Shown here one piece after another: positions 8,111-16,825 of a stretch of 42,416 bases of DNA (positions are counted from its first letter, which is position 1; each line of letters begins with the position of its first letter). Position numbers and translations under genes: made by a program. This DNA comes from an uncultured Ideonella sp. GTDB taxonomy: Bacteria > Pseudomonadota > Gammaproteobacteria > Burkholderiales > Burkholderiaceae. The stretch covers positions 1 through 42,416 of the forward strand of contig CAMLGG010000011.1 of NCBI GenBank assembly GCA_946479475.1, read 5' to 3'. The notes beneath the pieces are model-generated. The model ran no database searches. It saw nothing but the letters and a program-made list of their open reading frames with translations, and was not told the DNA's origin.

Positions 8111-9450
8111 CAGGCCTCCACGTCCGAAAGCCGAACGTTCCCGCGCAGGCTCAGGCGGAACTGGCCGCGGCCGGTCTTCTCGATCGCGATCGAGGGGCAG
8201 CGCTCGGCCAGCCGGCGTTGCAGCAGGACGAGCCGTGCCTCCAGGTTGTCGCTGATCTCGGGCAGGCCGAGGTCCGTGGCCACGCGCAGCTCGCGGTTGC
8301 TGAAGTCGCAGCGGCCGCTGGCGGCCTGGGTCTGCAGCAGCTTCCACAGGATCGCGCCGGCCACGCCCTTGATGAGGTAGTCGCCATCGACGAAGACGCT
8401 GTGGTTGGCGCGGTAGTGCCGCACTTCCAGCGTGGCGGCCGGCGTCGGCGCCGGCACGGGCGACGGGATCTCGGGCTCCGCCGGTTCGCTGGCCTGCAGC
8501 TGCAGCGCCAGCACGCTGGTGGCGAGCAACTGGGCCAGGGTCACGAGCGCGTCCTCGTCGTCGTAGCCGAAGCGCAGGTCCTCGGGACTTTCGACGCACA
8601 GCACGCCCAGCAAGCGCCCGCCTGCCACGATGGGCACCGCGAGCTGGCTGTGCGGCTCCGCCAGGCCGGGAAAGGGGATCTCGGTCTCCATCGGCCAGGC
8701 CCGCCGCGGCGCGCCGTCGCGGGCCGCGCGGCCGTAGCGGTACTCCATCGTCATGTGGTTGATGCGGATGGGCACGCCGTACTCGGCGGCAACGCCGATG
8801 ACGCCGTCGCCGAAAGCGATCTCCGAGCCGACGCCGGTGGCGCTGTAGCCTCGGCTGGCCACGGTGTACAGCCGCTCCTCGGTGCCATCGGCCATCAGCA
8901 GCAGGGCGTGGGTGACGCCGAACTCCTGCGCCAGCACGGCGAGGGCGATGTCGAAGAGCTGGTCCAGCTCGCAGCAGTCGGCCAGTCGCTGGCTCGCCGT
9001 GCGCAGCGCATTGAGCAGGTTGCGTGCAGCCGGCGGCCTCGGCAGGGCGTTCCCCGGCACGCGCTCGATCGACTGCACGAGGTAGATGTCCGAGCCCTGC
9101 AGCTTGAAGACGCCGCTCATGCCGGTGTGCGAGGCGATGCCCGCCAGCCTGGCCTTCATCGACTGGAACAGGCCGCCCGCGGTCTCGGTGCGCAGGTACA
9201 GCAGCGAAAGCCGGTAGGACTCGGCCGTCACCGGGTCTATCACCAGCGCCGTGGCCTGCGGGTTGGCGAGGATGTTCTCGCGGGTCTTGTTGAAGAACTG
9301 GAACGACAGCGCCACGTGCCGCGGGTCCACGTAGTGCATCTGCGAGACGTAGGCCACGTTGGGCGAGCCGTCGGTGGCGCAGGTGGCCAGCACGGCGGGG
9401 ATCACGCCCTCCAGGCAGCCGCGGATCTGGTCCAGCGTGACCGTGTTCAT
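8110..9450 (-). CDS. Split-barrel flavin-type / GAF / winged-helix fusion protein
   Basis: 446 residues in three parts. Residues 1 to about 150 form a pyridoxamine-phosphate-oxidase-like split barrel (TDGSPNVAYVSQMHYVD, FFNKTRENILANPQA). Residues about 165-320 are a GAF domain (VPIVAGGRLLGVLCVESP). The C-terminal 100 residues resemble a winged helix (FSNRELRVATDLGLPEISDN, KTGRGQFRLSL). A flavin or heme bound by the barrel and a small molecule in GAF could control the C-terminal module; this is inference. The ATG overlaps the TGA of the upstream split-barrel gene (ATGA), so the two are translationally coupled. An open frame continues upstream of 9450, but there it is antisense-like sequence without homology. 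Confidence 0.85.
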   Translation of the reverse strand: MNTVTLDQIRGCLEGVIPAVLATCATDGSPNVAYVSQMHYVDPRHVALSFQFFNKTRENILANPQATALVIDPVTAESYRLSLLYLRTETAGGLFQSMKARLAGIASHTGMSGVFKLQGSDIYLVQSIERVPGNALPRPPAARNLLNALRTASQRLADCCELDQLFDIALAVLAQEFGVTHALLLMADGTEERLYTVASRGYSATGVGSEIAFGDGVIGVAAEYGVPIRINHMTMEYRYGRAARDGAPRRAWPMETEIPFPGLAEPHSQLAVPIVAGGRLLGVLCVESPEDLRFGYDDEDALVTLAQLLATSVLALQLQASEPAEPEIPSPVPAPTPAATLEVRHYRANHSVFVDGDYLIKGVAGAILWKLLQTQAASGRCDFSNRELRVATDLGLPEISDNLEARLVLLQRRLAERCPSIAIEKTGRGQFRLSLRGNVRLSDVEA

Positions 9451-9986
9451 CGTGGGCCGACCGGCTGCAGCGGCATGCGCTTGCCGGCGCCCGGCCCGGG
9501 CGTCTGCGCATACGCGAACAGCGGCGTGAAGCGGATCGCCATCAGCTGCGACCAGTCGTGCAGGAACAGCGTGTCCACGTACCGCGGCTGCCAGCCGAGC
9601 AGCCGCAGGTCGTCGGCGAAGAGCGCCAGGTGGCGCCGAACCAGCGCGGCCTCGGGCGGCCCCGCCGGGGCGGGGCGCGCATCGTGGCCCTTGAGCTGCA
9701 CCGTGCGGTTGGTGCTGGGCCGGGTGAAGACGACGGCCACCTGCCGGTTGTGCGCGATGTCGCGCATCACGGGTTCGGCCGCCTCCGCGAAGACCAGCAC
9801 GGTGACCTCGCGCCCCTGGCTCCCCACCCGGCAACCGACGCCCTTGGCGATGGACGGGATCAGCCGGTCGTCGCGGCCGCCCACCGTGATCGACAGGCCG
9901 CTCTGGATGAAGGCCGCGACTTCGTCGGGCAGGGCCTCGGGGGCAGGATCCGGCGGCGTGGTCGGCGGGGGCGGCAGCTGCGTCAC
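9447..9986 (-). CDS. Pyridoxamine 5'-phosphate oxidase-like split-barrel protein
   Basis: 179 residues with a single split-barrel fold: SITVGGRDDRLIPSIAKGVG, then VLVFAEAAEPVMRDIAHN and VAVVFTRPSTNRTVQLKG. Members bind FMN, F420 or heme. True PNPOx activity is not implied, as the substrate residues of PdxH are not evident. The start is a GTG at 9986 with only a weak GAG upstream; no in-frame ATG fits. The last bases overlap the next gene by 4 bp. The gene lies 9 bp downstream of a 56-aa ORF and is probably co-transcribed with it. Confidence 0.85.
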   Translation of the reverse strand: MTQLPPPPTTPPDPAPEALPDEVAAFIQSGLSITVGGRDDRLIPSIAKGVGCRVGSQGREVTVLVFAEAAEPVMRDIAHNRQVAVVFTRPSTNRTVQLKGHDARPAPAGPPEAALVRRHLALFADDLRLLGWQPRYVDTLFLHDWSQLMAIRFTPLFAYAQTPGPGAGKRMPLQPVGPR

Positions 9987-9995
9987 CAGCTCATG

Positions 9996-10166
9996 CTAGC
10001 GCAGGCTCGGCGAGGCACGCGGCACCACTTTCGGGGGACGCCGCAGCCAGCGGGCGAGGGCGCTCCAGGCATCGGCGATCGCCTGGCGGCGCAGTTCGTG
10101 GGCGCGGCGAAGAGCGGCCTCGCGCAGCGCGGCCTGCTCGATGGGCGACAGCGATAGGTAGTCCAT
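9996..10166 (-). CDS. Small uncharacterised protein, 56 aa
   Basis: ATG at 10166 with GGAG 8 bases upstream; TAG at 9996-9998. The product is rich in Ala and Arg, starts MDYLSLSPIEQAALREAALR and continues as an amphipathic helix (RRQAIADAWSALARWLRR) with a basic Pro-containing tail. The fit of ribosome site, compact helical content and position 9 bp before the split-barrel gene argue for a real leader gene of that operon. It has no signal peptide. I do not recognise the family; it is not the DUF1127 motif. A longer frame overlapping it (9991-10245) has proline/serine-rich, non-protein-like content and is rejected. Confidence 0.6.
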   Translation of the reverse strand: MDYLSLSPIEQAALREAALRRAHELRRQAIADAWSALARWLRRPPKVVPRASPSLR

Positions 10167-10242
10167 GCGAGGCTCCAGGTGGGTGTGATGATGACGTGGC
10201 CACTCTAGGCAGCGGCCCGCTCGCGGGAAACCGCGCGGCCTT

Positions 10243-10255
10243 CAAAGTCGTTTTG
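10243..10255. promoter_or_regulatory. Candidate LysR-type binding dyad
   Basis: CAAA-N5-TTTG lies in the 127-bp gap between the LysR gene and the divergent small-ORF operon, 39-51 bp before the LysR ATG and 77-89 bp before the small ORF. This is where autoregulating LysR proteins usually bind. It is a short motif, so weak evidence. Confidence 0.3.
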
Positions 10256-10293
10256 CTTCGCCTGCAAGGCCGCCGGCCCTACCATCGCCGGCC

Positions 10294-11214
10294 ATGGACG
10301 AATTGGCCTTCGACGACCTGAAGCTCTTCGCGCGGGTGGCTGCGCTCGGCACGCTTTCGGCCGTCGCGCGCGAGCGTGACGTGCCGGTGAGCCAGGTCTC
10401 GCGGGCGCTTTCGCGCATCGAGGCTTCCTGCGGCGCGCGGCTCATCCACCGGTCCACGCACGGCCTGGCGCTGACGGTGGAGGGCCAGACCTTCCTCGAC
10501 TACTGCCAGCGCCTGACCGGCACCCTCGAGGCGCTGCAGGGCGAGTTCGCCGAGCAGGCGCGCGAGCCGAGCGGGCTGGTGCGGGTGGCGGCCAGCACGG
10601 TGATCGCGCAGTACCTGCTGCTGCCGAGCCTGGCGGGCCTGAACGACAGGCACCCGGCGCTGCGCGTGGAACTGGAGGTGAGCGATCGCCTGTCGGACAT
10701 GGCGCGCGACGGCATAGACATCGCCATCCGCACCGGCACCGTCCTGCCCGAGACCATGATCGCGCGCCGCATCGGCCACCTCGGCCGCGCTCTCTATGCT
10801 GCGCCGGCCTATGCCGAGCGCTTCGGCCTGCCCGCGCATCCCGGCGAGCTCCACCGCCACCGGCTCGTCACCAACACCGCGGCCACCAACCTCAACCACT
10901 GGCCCTTCGTGATCGACGGCGAGCCGGTGACGCTGTCGGCCGAAGGCTTCTGGCGCACCAATGACACCGGCCTGGCCGCCAACATGGTGGTGCAGGGCCT
11001 GGGCATAGGCCGGCTGGGCACCGTGGCGGCCAGGCCGCTGCTGCGGGCCGGGCTGCTCATGCCGGTGCTCGCCGACTTCGTCGACCCGCAGCCGGTGCCG
11101 ATCTACGCCGTCACCGCCTCCACCCGCCAGCGTCTGCCCAAGATCCGCGCCTGCATCGACTACTGGGCTGGCTGGTTCGGCGACGAGGCGCCGGCCGGGC
11201 TCACGCCGTCCTGA
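10294..11214 (+). CDS. LysR-family transcriptional regulator
   Basis: 306 residues, normal LysR length. The winged helix-turn-helix occupies residues 1-65 (FARVAALGTLSAVARERDVPV, SQVSRALSRIEASCGARL). It is followed by a periplasmic-binding-protein-like effector domain (SGLVRVAASTVIAQYLLLPSL, GIDIAIRTG), of the CrgA-like group that includes many Burkholderiales regulators. It is divergent from the small-ORF/split-barrel/GAF operon, the usual arrangement with a LysR target, so that operon is the first candidate for control. The effector is unknown. Its last 14 bases overlap the convergent propeller gene. Confidence 0.93.
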   Translation: MDELAFDDLKLFARVAALGTLSAVARERDVPVSQVSRALSRIEASCGARLIHRSTHGLALTVEGQTFLDYCQRLTGTLEALQGEFAEQAREPSGLVRVAASTVIAQYLLLPSLAGLNDRHPALRVELEVSDRLSDMARDGIDIAIRTGTVLPETMIARRIGHLGRALYAAPAYAERFGLPAHPGELHRHRLVTNTAATNLNHWPFVIDGEPVTLSAEGFWRTNDTGLAANMVVQGLGIGRLGTVAARPLLRAGLLMPVLADFVDPQPVPIYAVTASTRQRLPKIRACIDYWAGWFGDEAPAGLTPS

Positions 11215-12193
11215 CGACCGAGATGTGCTCCGTCCCGCTCTCGGGCAGCCAGACCTCGCCGGGGCGGCTGTGGATCTGGCGCACGCCGGCGGCTTCGCGC
11301 GGGAAGGCAAAGGCCTCGAACTTCTCGTGCCGCGGGTCGAAGCGCAGCACCGCGTTGGCGCCGAAGTCGCTGACCCAGACCTGGTCCTTCGCATCGACGT
11401 GCACGGCGTACGTGCGCGGGCTGTCGCCGGGCAGGCGCCAGGCGCGCCAACTCCTGTCCTTGGGGTCGTGCATCGAAAGTTGGCCGCTGTTCCACTCGCT
11501 CACCCACAGCCGGCCCTGGCTGTCGCTCCAGACGCGGCGGGCGCCCTGGTTGCGCGTCGGCGGCTCGACGATGGTGGAATCACCCGTCCTGCGATCGATC
11601 CGGGCGATGAAGGACCCGGCCAGCGAGCACCACCACACGTCGCCTGAAGGCGTGGCGCAGATGCCGTAGGGCCCGCGGCCGCGCGGGGCCGGCTTGACCC
11701 TCGCTTCGCCGCTCCTCGGGTCCAGGCGGCCCACCACGCCGGCCTGGCCCGTGAACCAGAGGATGCCGTCGCCATCGAAGGCGGCGGTGTTGAGGTTGGC
11801 GTCGGGCGAGCCGGACGGCAGCGGGAAGCGCCGCAGTTCGCGCGAGGGCCAGCCCACTCGCACGATCGCGTTCTGTCCGCCATCGGTGATCCACGCCGCC
11901 CTGTCCGGGCCGGGGATCACCCCATGCGGTGCCGAGCCCGGCCCGAGTTCGAGGAGTTCCACCCGCCCGGCGGCCGGGTCGAACCAGCCCAGGTGGCCGC
12001 TGCGTTGGGCGGTGAACCAGACGCCGCCGTCCGGTGCCGGCGCGACGTCGTGGATGCCGGTGCGTTGCGTCGTCTTCAGCGGCCAGGACTGCATGCCTGC
12101 GGCCGGCGCCGCCGACGGCCGGGCCGCGAGGCCGAGGGCCGCCAGGCCGGCCATCGCCCGGCGGCGGGTCAGTGCTGTGCAAGGGTTCGACAT
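11201..12193 (-). CDS. Exported virginiamycin-B-lyase-like beta-propeller protein
   Basis: 330 residues. A twin-arginine-type leader (TRRRAMAGLAALGLAARPSA) ends near residue 30, so the product is probably periplasmic. The rest is a series of six or seven blades with the GGVWFT / DGILWFTG / GDVWWCS / GRLWVSEW / DQVWVSDF pattern typical of streptogramin lyase (Vgb) and SMP-30-like propellers. Vgb opens the lactone ring of type B streptogramins, but most chromosomal relatives have no shown activity and may act on other lactones or only bind ligands. It overlaps the LysR gene tail to tail by 14 bp. Confidence 0.88.
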   Translation of the reverse strand: MSNPCTALTRRRAMAGLAALGLAARPSAAPAAGMQSWPLKTTQRTGIHDVAPAPDGGVWFTAQRSGHLGWFDPAAGRVELLELGPGSAPHGVIPGPDRAAWITDGGQNAIVRVGWPSRELRRFPLPSGSPDANLNTAAFDGDGILWFTGQAGVVGRLDPRSGEARVKPAPRGRGPYGICATPSGDVWWCSLAGSFIARIDRRTGDSTIVEPPTRNQGARRVWSDSQGRLWVSEWNSGQLSMHDPKDRSWRAWRLPGDSPRTYAVHVDAKDQVWVSDFGANAVLRFDPRHEKFEAFAFPREAAGVRQIHSRPGEVWLPESGTEHISVVRTA

Positions 12194-12388
12194 GCGGCTT
12201 CCTCGTGGGCAGCAACGGAAAGAAGTCCGTCAGGAGTTCGTGAGAGCCTCGCACTTTTGCTGAGCCCCCGGAAGTCTTTAGGAGAAAACGCACTACCAAA
12301 GCCAAGATCCGCGGTTACCATGTGTTTCCAAGCTGCAAACGTTTCCGGGCTGGGGACGTGGGCCCTGGCGGTGCCGGTTGGGGGCGCT

Positions 12389-12403
12389 GGAGGAGGGAAG
12401 TTG
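12389..12403 (+). promoter_or_regulatory. Ribosome binding site deciding a TTG start
   Basis: GGAGGAGGG at 12389-12397 sits 4-7 bases before TTG 12401. The in-frame ATG at 12320 has no ribosome site, and the 27 residues it would add look non-conserved. Confidence 0.6.
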
Positions 12404-14593
12404 AATAGCATTCCGGGGCCCATCCTCAGGGCCATCGAGTCGCTGCACCTGCCAGCGATGCCGCAGATCCTGTTGCGATTTCTCGAAGAAGCCGGCAGCG
12501 AGAACGCCTCGCTGGACACCCTGGCGCAACTGGTCATGCGCGATCCCGCGTTGAGCGCCCGCATGCTCACCGTGGCCAATTCCGCCGCCTTCCGGCGCGG
12601 CGGCGAACTGCGGGGCATCAAGCAATCCCTGGTGGCGCTGGGCACGCGCATGGTCCGCACCATCGCGTCCTGCCTGGTCGTGCAGAGCGTGTTCGCGCGC
12701 CTGTCCGAAGCCAGGCCGCAGGACCTGGCCGGCTTCTGGCGCCATTCGCTGCTGGTGGCCGAACTGGCCCGTTCGACCGCCCAGGAACTGGGCGCGACCG
12801 ACGGCGAGAGCGAAGAGGCCTACCTGGCCGGCCTGCTGCATGACGTGGGCCAGCTGGTGCTGCTCGGCGGGCTCGGCAAGGCCTACGGCACGCTGCTGTC
12901 GAGCAGCCAGAGCGAGGCGGACCTGGTCGGCAACGAACAGCCGGTGCTGGCCACCGACCACGCGGCCGTCGGCGCCTGGGTGGTCGACCAGTGGGAGCTG
13001 CCTTCGCTGATGGCCGATGCGATCCTTTTCCACCATTGGGATGCGAAGCAGGTCTCGACGGCCGACCGGTTGACTCGCATCCTGTGGGCGGCCCACCAGG
13101 CCAGCCTCGCGCCGCTCGCGGCCTGGGAAGATCCCGCTTCCGTCGGCGCCATCCAGGAGCTGACGGGCATAGACACGACACGCTTTCGCGTCCTGCGCGA
13201 CGGCGCGGCCCAGCGCGTCGATGCGATGGCCTCGGCGCTCGGCGTGAGCGAGGCGCCGCCCAACCAGACGCTGCCGCAGTGGGCGGGAGACAACGGCCAC
13301 GGCAATGGCGAGGAAGAGGCGGCCGCCGAGGACCCCGAGTCCAGGCTCGTCGCGACCGCCTCGGCCATGGCGGCGATGCAGCCGCTGCAGCAGAACTTCG
13401 CGGCCGGCGACGACGACGAGGGCCTGCTGGTCGCCGTGCGCGAATCGGCGCGAATCCTCTTCGGCGTGCAGCGGCTCGCGCTGCTGCTCGTGCAGCCCGG
13501 GGACGGCTCGCTTTCGGGCCGCGGGATCGTGGGCCAGCCCGCCGCGCTGGAGCGCCTGGAGCTGGCGTTGAAGTCCGGCAGCAGCCTGTGTGCCGATGCG
13601 GCGCTGAGCCGGCAGGCGCGATCGACCTTCGACGGCGAGGCCAACCCCGCGCCGTCCGACGTGCAGATCGCCCGCGCGCTCGGCGGAGCCGCCGCGGGCG
13701 GCTCGGCCAGCGACGGCCTGCTCTACATCCCGATGAGCGGCCCCAACGCGCTGGTGGGGGTCATGGTCTGCGGGGTGTCCACCGTGCAGCACGCGCGGCT
13801 GCGCAAGCGCCAGGCCTGGCTGCAGAGCTTCGCCACGCTGGTGGCGGCGGCGCTGGATGCCTCGCGCGACGTGCGCGAGCGGCAGCGGCGCACCGAGGCC
13901 GAGGCGGCGGCGCGCTTCCGTCTGCATGGGCAGAAGGTCGCGCACGAGGTGGCCAACCCGCTGGGCATCATCCGCAACTACCTGACCATCGTCGACCTCA
14001 AGCTGCCGGACTCCAAGGCCCTCGGCCAGGACATCGCGGTGTTGCGGGAGGAGATCGAGCGCGTGTCGGCCATCATCCGGCAACTGGGCGAGGACGCCGC
14101 GCCGGCTCATGCGGCGCCCGGCGCACTCGACCTCGACGCGCTGGTCGAAGGCATGCGGGCGCTGTACGGCGAGTCGCTCTTCGGGGCGCGCGGCATCTCG
14201 CTGGAGCTGCAGCCTTCGCCGGAGCCGGCGCGCGCCGAAGCCGACCGCGACAGCGTCAAGCAGATCCTGTTCAACCTCTGGAAGAACGCGGCCGAGGCCG
14301 TGCCGGAGGGCGGGCTGGTGACGACCTCGGTGACCACCGGGATCAACCAGAACGGGCTGGCCTACATCGAGCTCGTCGTCAGCGACAACGGGCCCGGCCT
14401 GCCGGCCGACGTGCTGCAGTCGCTCTACCAGCCGCTCGGCGCCTCGCGCCACCCGGGCCGTTCGGGCCTGGGCCTGTCGATCGTGCGCTCGCTCGTCGAC
14501 ACGCTCAAAGGTCACATCAGTTGCCGTAGCCGGACCGGCCACGGGACCAGCTTCGCCGTACTGCTACCCGCGTCGGAAAGGGTCGATGGATGA
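12401..14593 (+). CDS. HDOD - GAF - histidine kinase
   Basis: 730 residues from a TTG start; an ATG at 12320 would give 757. Residues 1 to about 210 are an HDOD domain (IPGPILRAIESLHLPAMPQI, LLHDVGQLVLLGG). Residues about 340-490 are GAF-like, followed by a histidine kinase. The H-box HEVANPLGIIRNY has its histidine near 515; then come the N-box NLWKNAAEAVP, G1 DNGPGLP and G2 GRSGLGLSIV. No membrane segment is seen, so it senses inside the cell. HDOD domains (HD-like, usually without full metal ligands) act in signalling and chemotaxis regulation. The stop overlaps the start of the next gene (ATGA). The downstream REC protein is the obvious phosphotransfer partner, by inference. Confidence 0.92.
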   Translation: MNSIPGPILRAIESLHLPAMPQILLRFLEEAGSENASLDTLAQLVMRDPALSARMLTVANSAAFRRGGELRGIKQSLVALGTRMVRTIASCLVVQSVFARLSEARPQDLAGFWRHSLLVAELARSTAQELGATDGESEEAYLAGLLHDVGQLVLLGGLGKAYGTLLSSSQSEADLVGNEQPVLATDHAAVGAWVVDQWELPSLMADAILFHHWDAKQVSTADRLTRILWAAHQASLAPLAAWEDPASVGAIQELTGIDTTRFRVLRDGAAQRVDAMASALGVSEAPPNQTLPQWAGDNGHGNGEEEAAAEDPESRLVATASAMAAMQPLQQNFAAGDDDEGLLVAVRESARILFGVQRLALLLVQPGDGSLSGRGIVGQPAALERLELALKSGSSLCADAALSRQARSTFDGEANPAPSDVQIARALGGAAAGGSASDGLLYIPMSGPNALVGVMVCGVSTVQHARLRKRQAWLQSFATLVAAALDASRDVRERQRRTEAEAAARFRLHGQKVAHEVANPLGIIRNYLTIVDLKLPDSKALGQDIAVLREEIERVSAIIRQLGEDAAPAHAAPGALDLDALVEGMRALYGESLFGARGISLELQPSPEPARAEADRDSVKQILFNLWKNAAEAVPEGGLVTTSVTTGINQNGLAYIELVVSDNGPGLPADVLQSLYQPLGASRHPGRSGLGLSIVRSLVDTLKGHISCRSRTGHGTSFAVLLPASERVDG

Positions 14594-16770
14594 TGAACCA
14601 CCTGGTGCCACCCGCCATGCATGCCGTCGATGGTGCAGTGGCCGAACGGCCACGCATCCTCATTGTGGACGACGAGCCGCGCATGCGCGAAAGCCTCAGG
14701 CAGCTGCTCGTGCGGCCCGACCGGGACATCATCGAGACCGACTGCGCAGCCGCCGCCAAGCAGGCCCTCAAGACCGGGCCGACCAGCCTGGTGCTGCTGG
14801 ACATCGGCCTGCCCGACATCTCCGGCCTGGACATGCTGCGCTGGATCTCGCAGCACCATCCCGACACGCCGGTGATCATGGTCAGCGGCGATGCGCGCAT
14901 CGACTCGGCCATCCGTGCGCTGCGCTACGGCGCGGTCGAGTTCCTGCGCAAGCCCGAGGAGCTCGGCACGCTGGCGGTGAAGGTCGAGGCGGCGCTGGAA
15001 AGGCGGCGCCTGCAGAGCGAGCACCGCCTGATGACCGCGCAGCTCGCGCAGTCCGAGCGCCTGCACCGATTCCTCGTGGACAACTCGCCCGACCTGGTCT
15101 ACGCGCTGGACGAGGGCGGCCGCTTCGCCTTCGTCAACCCGCGCGTCGAGTCGCTGCTGGGCTACAGCCGCGATGAGCTCATCGGCCAGCCCTTCACCGC
15201 CATCGTGCACGAGCTGGACCGTGCGGCGGCGCGCGAGATCGTGGGCCGCCCGCGCGGAGACGACCGCGAGCTGGCCAACCTCGAGCTGAAGCTGCTGCGG
15301 CGCCGCGAGCCGGGCGTGGCCTCGCGGCCGCACGTGGTGGCGATGGTCAGCGCCGTGGGCATCTACGGCGAGGACGACGCCGGGGCGACGCGCTTCATGG
15401 GCACCTACGGCGCGGCGCGCGACATCACCGAGCGCAAGCGCGTCGAGGAGATGGTCACCTTCCAGGCCCTGCACGACCAGCTCACCGGCCTGCCCAACCG
15501 GCGCCTGTTCAAGGACCACCTGGAGCTCGCGCTCGCCCAGGCCGCGCGCCGGGGCGAGAAGGTCGGCGTGATGTTCATCGACCTCGACCGCTTCAAGCTC
15601 GTCAACGACACCTACGGCCACCTCGAGGGCGACGAGCTGCTCAAGAGCTTCGCGCAGCGCCTGCGCGGCTGCGTGCGCGCGGGCGACACCGTGGCGCGCC
15701 AGGGCGGCGACGAGTTCACCGTGCTGCTGCCCGACCTCACCCAGGCCGACGATGCGCAGATCATCGCGAGCAAGATCTTCGCGGAGCTGCAGCGCCCTTT
15801 TCACGTCGGCGGCCGGGAGTTCATCGCCACGGCCAGCATCGGCATCTCGGTCTACCCCAACGACGGCGAGGGCGCGGAGGGCCTGCTGCGCAACGCCGAC
15901 ATCGCGATGTACGAGGTCAAGGCCAACGGCAAGAACGGCGCGCGCCTGTTCACGGCCGACATGAAGGCCGGCCAGATGCCGCGGCTGGAGCTGGAGCGTG
16001 ACCTGCGCCAGGCCATCCCCAACGGCGAGTTCGTGCTGCACTTCCAGCCGCAGTTCAGCCTGCGCAGCGGCCGCGTCATCGGCGCGGAGGGCCTGATCCG
16101 CTGGGCGCACCCGGTGCACGGCCTGCTGTCGCCCGGCAGCTTCATCGACCTGGCCGAGGAGAGCGGCCTGATAGGCGCCATCAGCGACTGGGTGCTGGAG
16201 GAGGCGAGCAGCCAGCTCGCGCGCTGGCACAGCGAGGGCCACGAGGGCCTGCGCATGTCAGTGAACCTTTCGCCACGCGAGTTCAGCCGGCCCGACCTGG
16301 TGGAGCGCGTGTCCGCCAGCCTGGCCCGGCACCGGCTGCCGCGCGACGTGTTCGAGATCGAGATCACCGAGAACGTGCTGCTGCAGGACGTGCCCGGCGT
16401 GATCGACAAGCTCAAGCAGCTGCGCGAGCGCGGCGTGCGCATCTCGATCGACGACTTCGGCACCCGCTACTCGTCGCTCAACTACCTGCGGCGCTTCCCG
16501 ATCAACTCGATCAAGATCGACCAGAGCTTCGTGCGCGACATCGTCGGCGGCGAGCGCGTCTCGCCCATCATCCACGCGATCGTCGGCATCGCCCGCGGCT
16601 TCGACCTGCAGCTCATCGCCGAAGGCGTGGAGACCGAGCTGCAGCGGCAGGTGCTGGCCGAGCTGGGCTGCGACGAGATGCAGGGCTACCTGTTCGCCGC
16701 GCCGGCCACGGCACACGCCGTCAGCCCGATGCTGCTGGCGCATCGCCACGCCGCCGCACGGGTCGCTTGA
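14590..16770 (+). CDS. Response regulator with PAS, GGDEF and EAL domains
   Basis: 726 residues. REC domain at about 20-140, with acid pair D27-D28, phosphoacceptor D71 and the FLRKPEE lysine. PAS at about 155-280 (LVDNSPDLVYALDEGGRFAF). GGDEF at 372-376 with an intact RxxD inhibitory site (RAGD). EAL domain at about 480-720, with the ExLxR signature as EGLIR at 500 and DDFGTRYSSL in place of DDFGTGYSSL. It can potentially make and degrade cyclic di-GMP, with phosphorylation and a PAS ligand as inputs. It is translationally coupled to the HDOD kinase gene. A repeat cluster follows the stop. Confidence 0.95.
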   Translation: MMNHLVPPAMHAVDGAVAERPRILIVDDEPRMRESLRQLLVRPDRDIIETDCAAAAKQALKTGPTSLVLLDIGLPDISGLDMLRWISQHHPDTPVIMVSGDARIDSAIRALRYGAVEFLRKPEELGTLAVKVEAALERRRLQSEHRLMTAQLAQSERLHRFLVDNSPDLVYALDEGGRFAFVNPRVESLLGYSRDELIGQPFTAIVHELDRAAAREIVGRPRGDDRELANLELKLLRRREPGVASRPHVVAMVSAVGIYGEDDAGATRFMGTYGAARDITERKRVEEMVTFQALHDQLTGLPNRRLFKDHLELALAQAARRGEKVGVMFIDLDRFKLVNDTYGHLEGDELLKSFAQRLRGCVRAGDTVARQGGDEFTVLLPDLTQADDAQIIASKIFAELQRPFHVGGREFIATASIGISVYPNDGEGAEGLLRNADIAMYEVKANGKNGARLFTADMKAGQMPRLELERDLRQAIPNGEFVLHFQPQFSLRSGRVIGAEGLIRWAHPVHGLLSPGSFIDLAEESGLIGAISDWVLEEASSQLARWHSEGHEGLRMSVNLSPREFSRPDLVERVSASLARHRLPRDVFEIEITENVLLQDVPGVIDKLKQLRERGVRISIDDFGTRYSSLNYLRRFPINSIKIDQSFVRDIVGGERVSPIIHAIVGIARGFDLQLIAEGVETELQRQVLAELGCDEMQGYLFAAPATAHAVSPMLLAHRHAAARVA

Positions 16771-16825
16771 GAGCAAGACAAGAGCAAGGCTCGAGGGGCC
16801 GCCCGCCGCCGGGGCCGGCCATACA

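Noticed and set aside
9991..10245. 84-codon minus-strand frame over the small ORF
   Set aside because: Pro/Ser/Arg-rich, no ribosome site, and it competes with the 56-aa frame that has one.
14586..15176. ATG at 14586 opening a 196-codon frame at the kinase/regulator junction
   Set aside because: It is a wrong-frame reading of the REC-PAS gene; the REC domain is in the frame from 14590.
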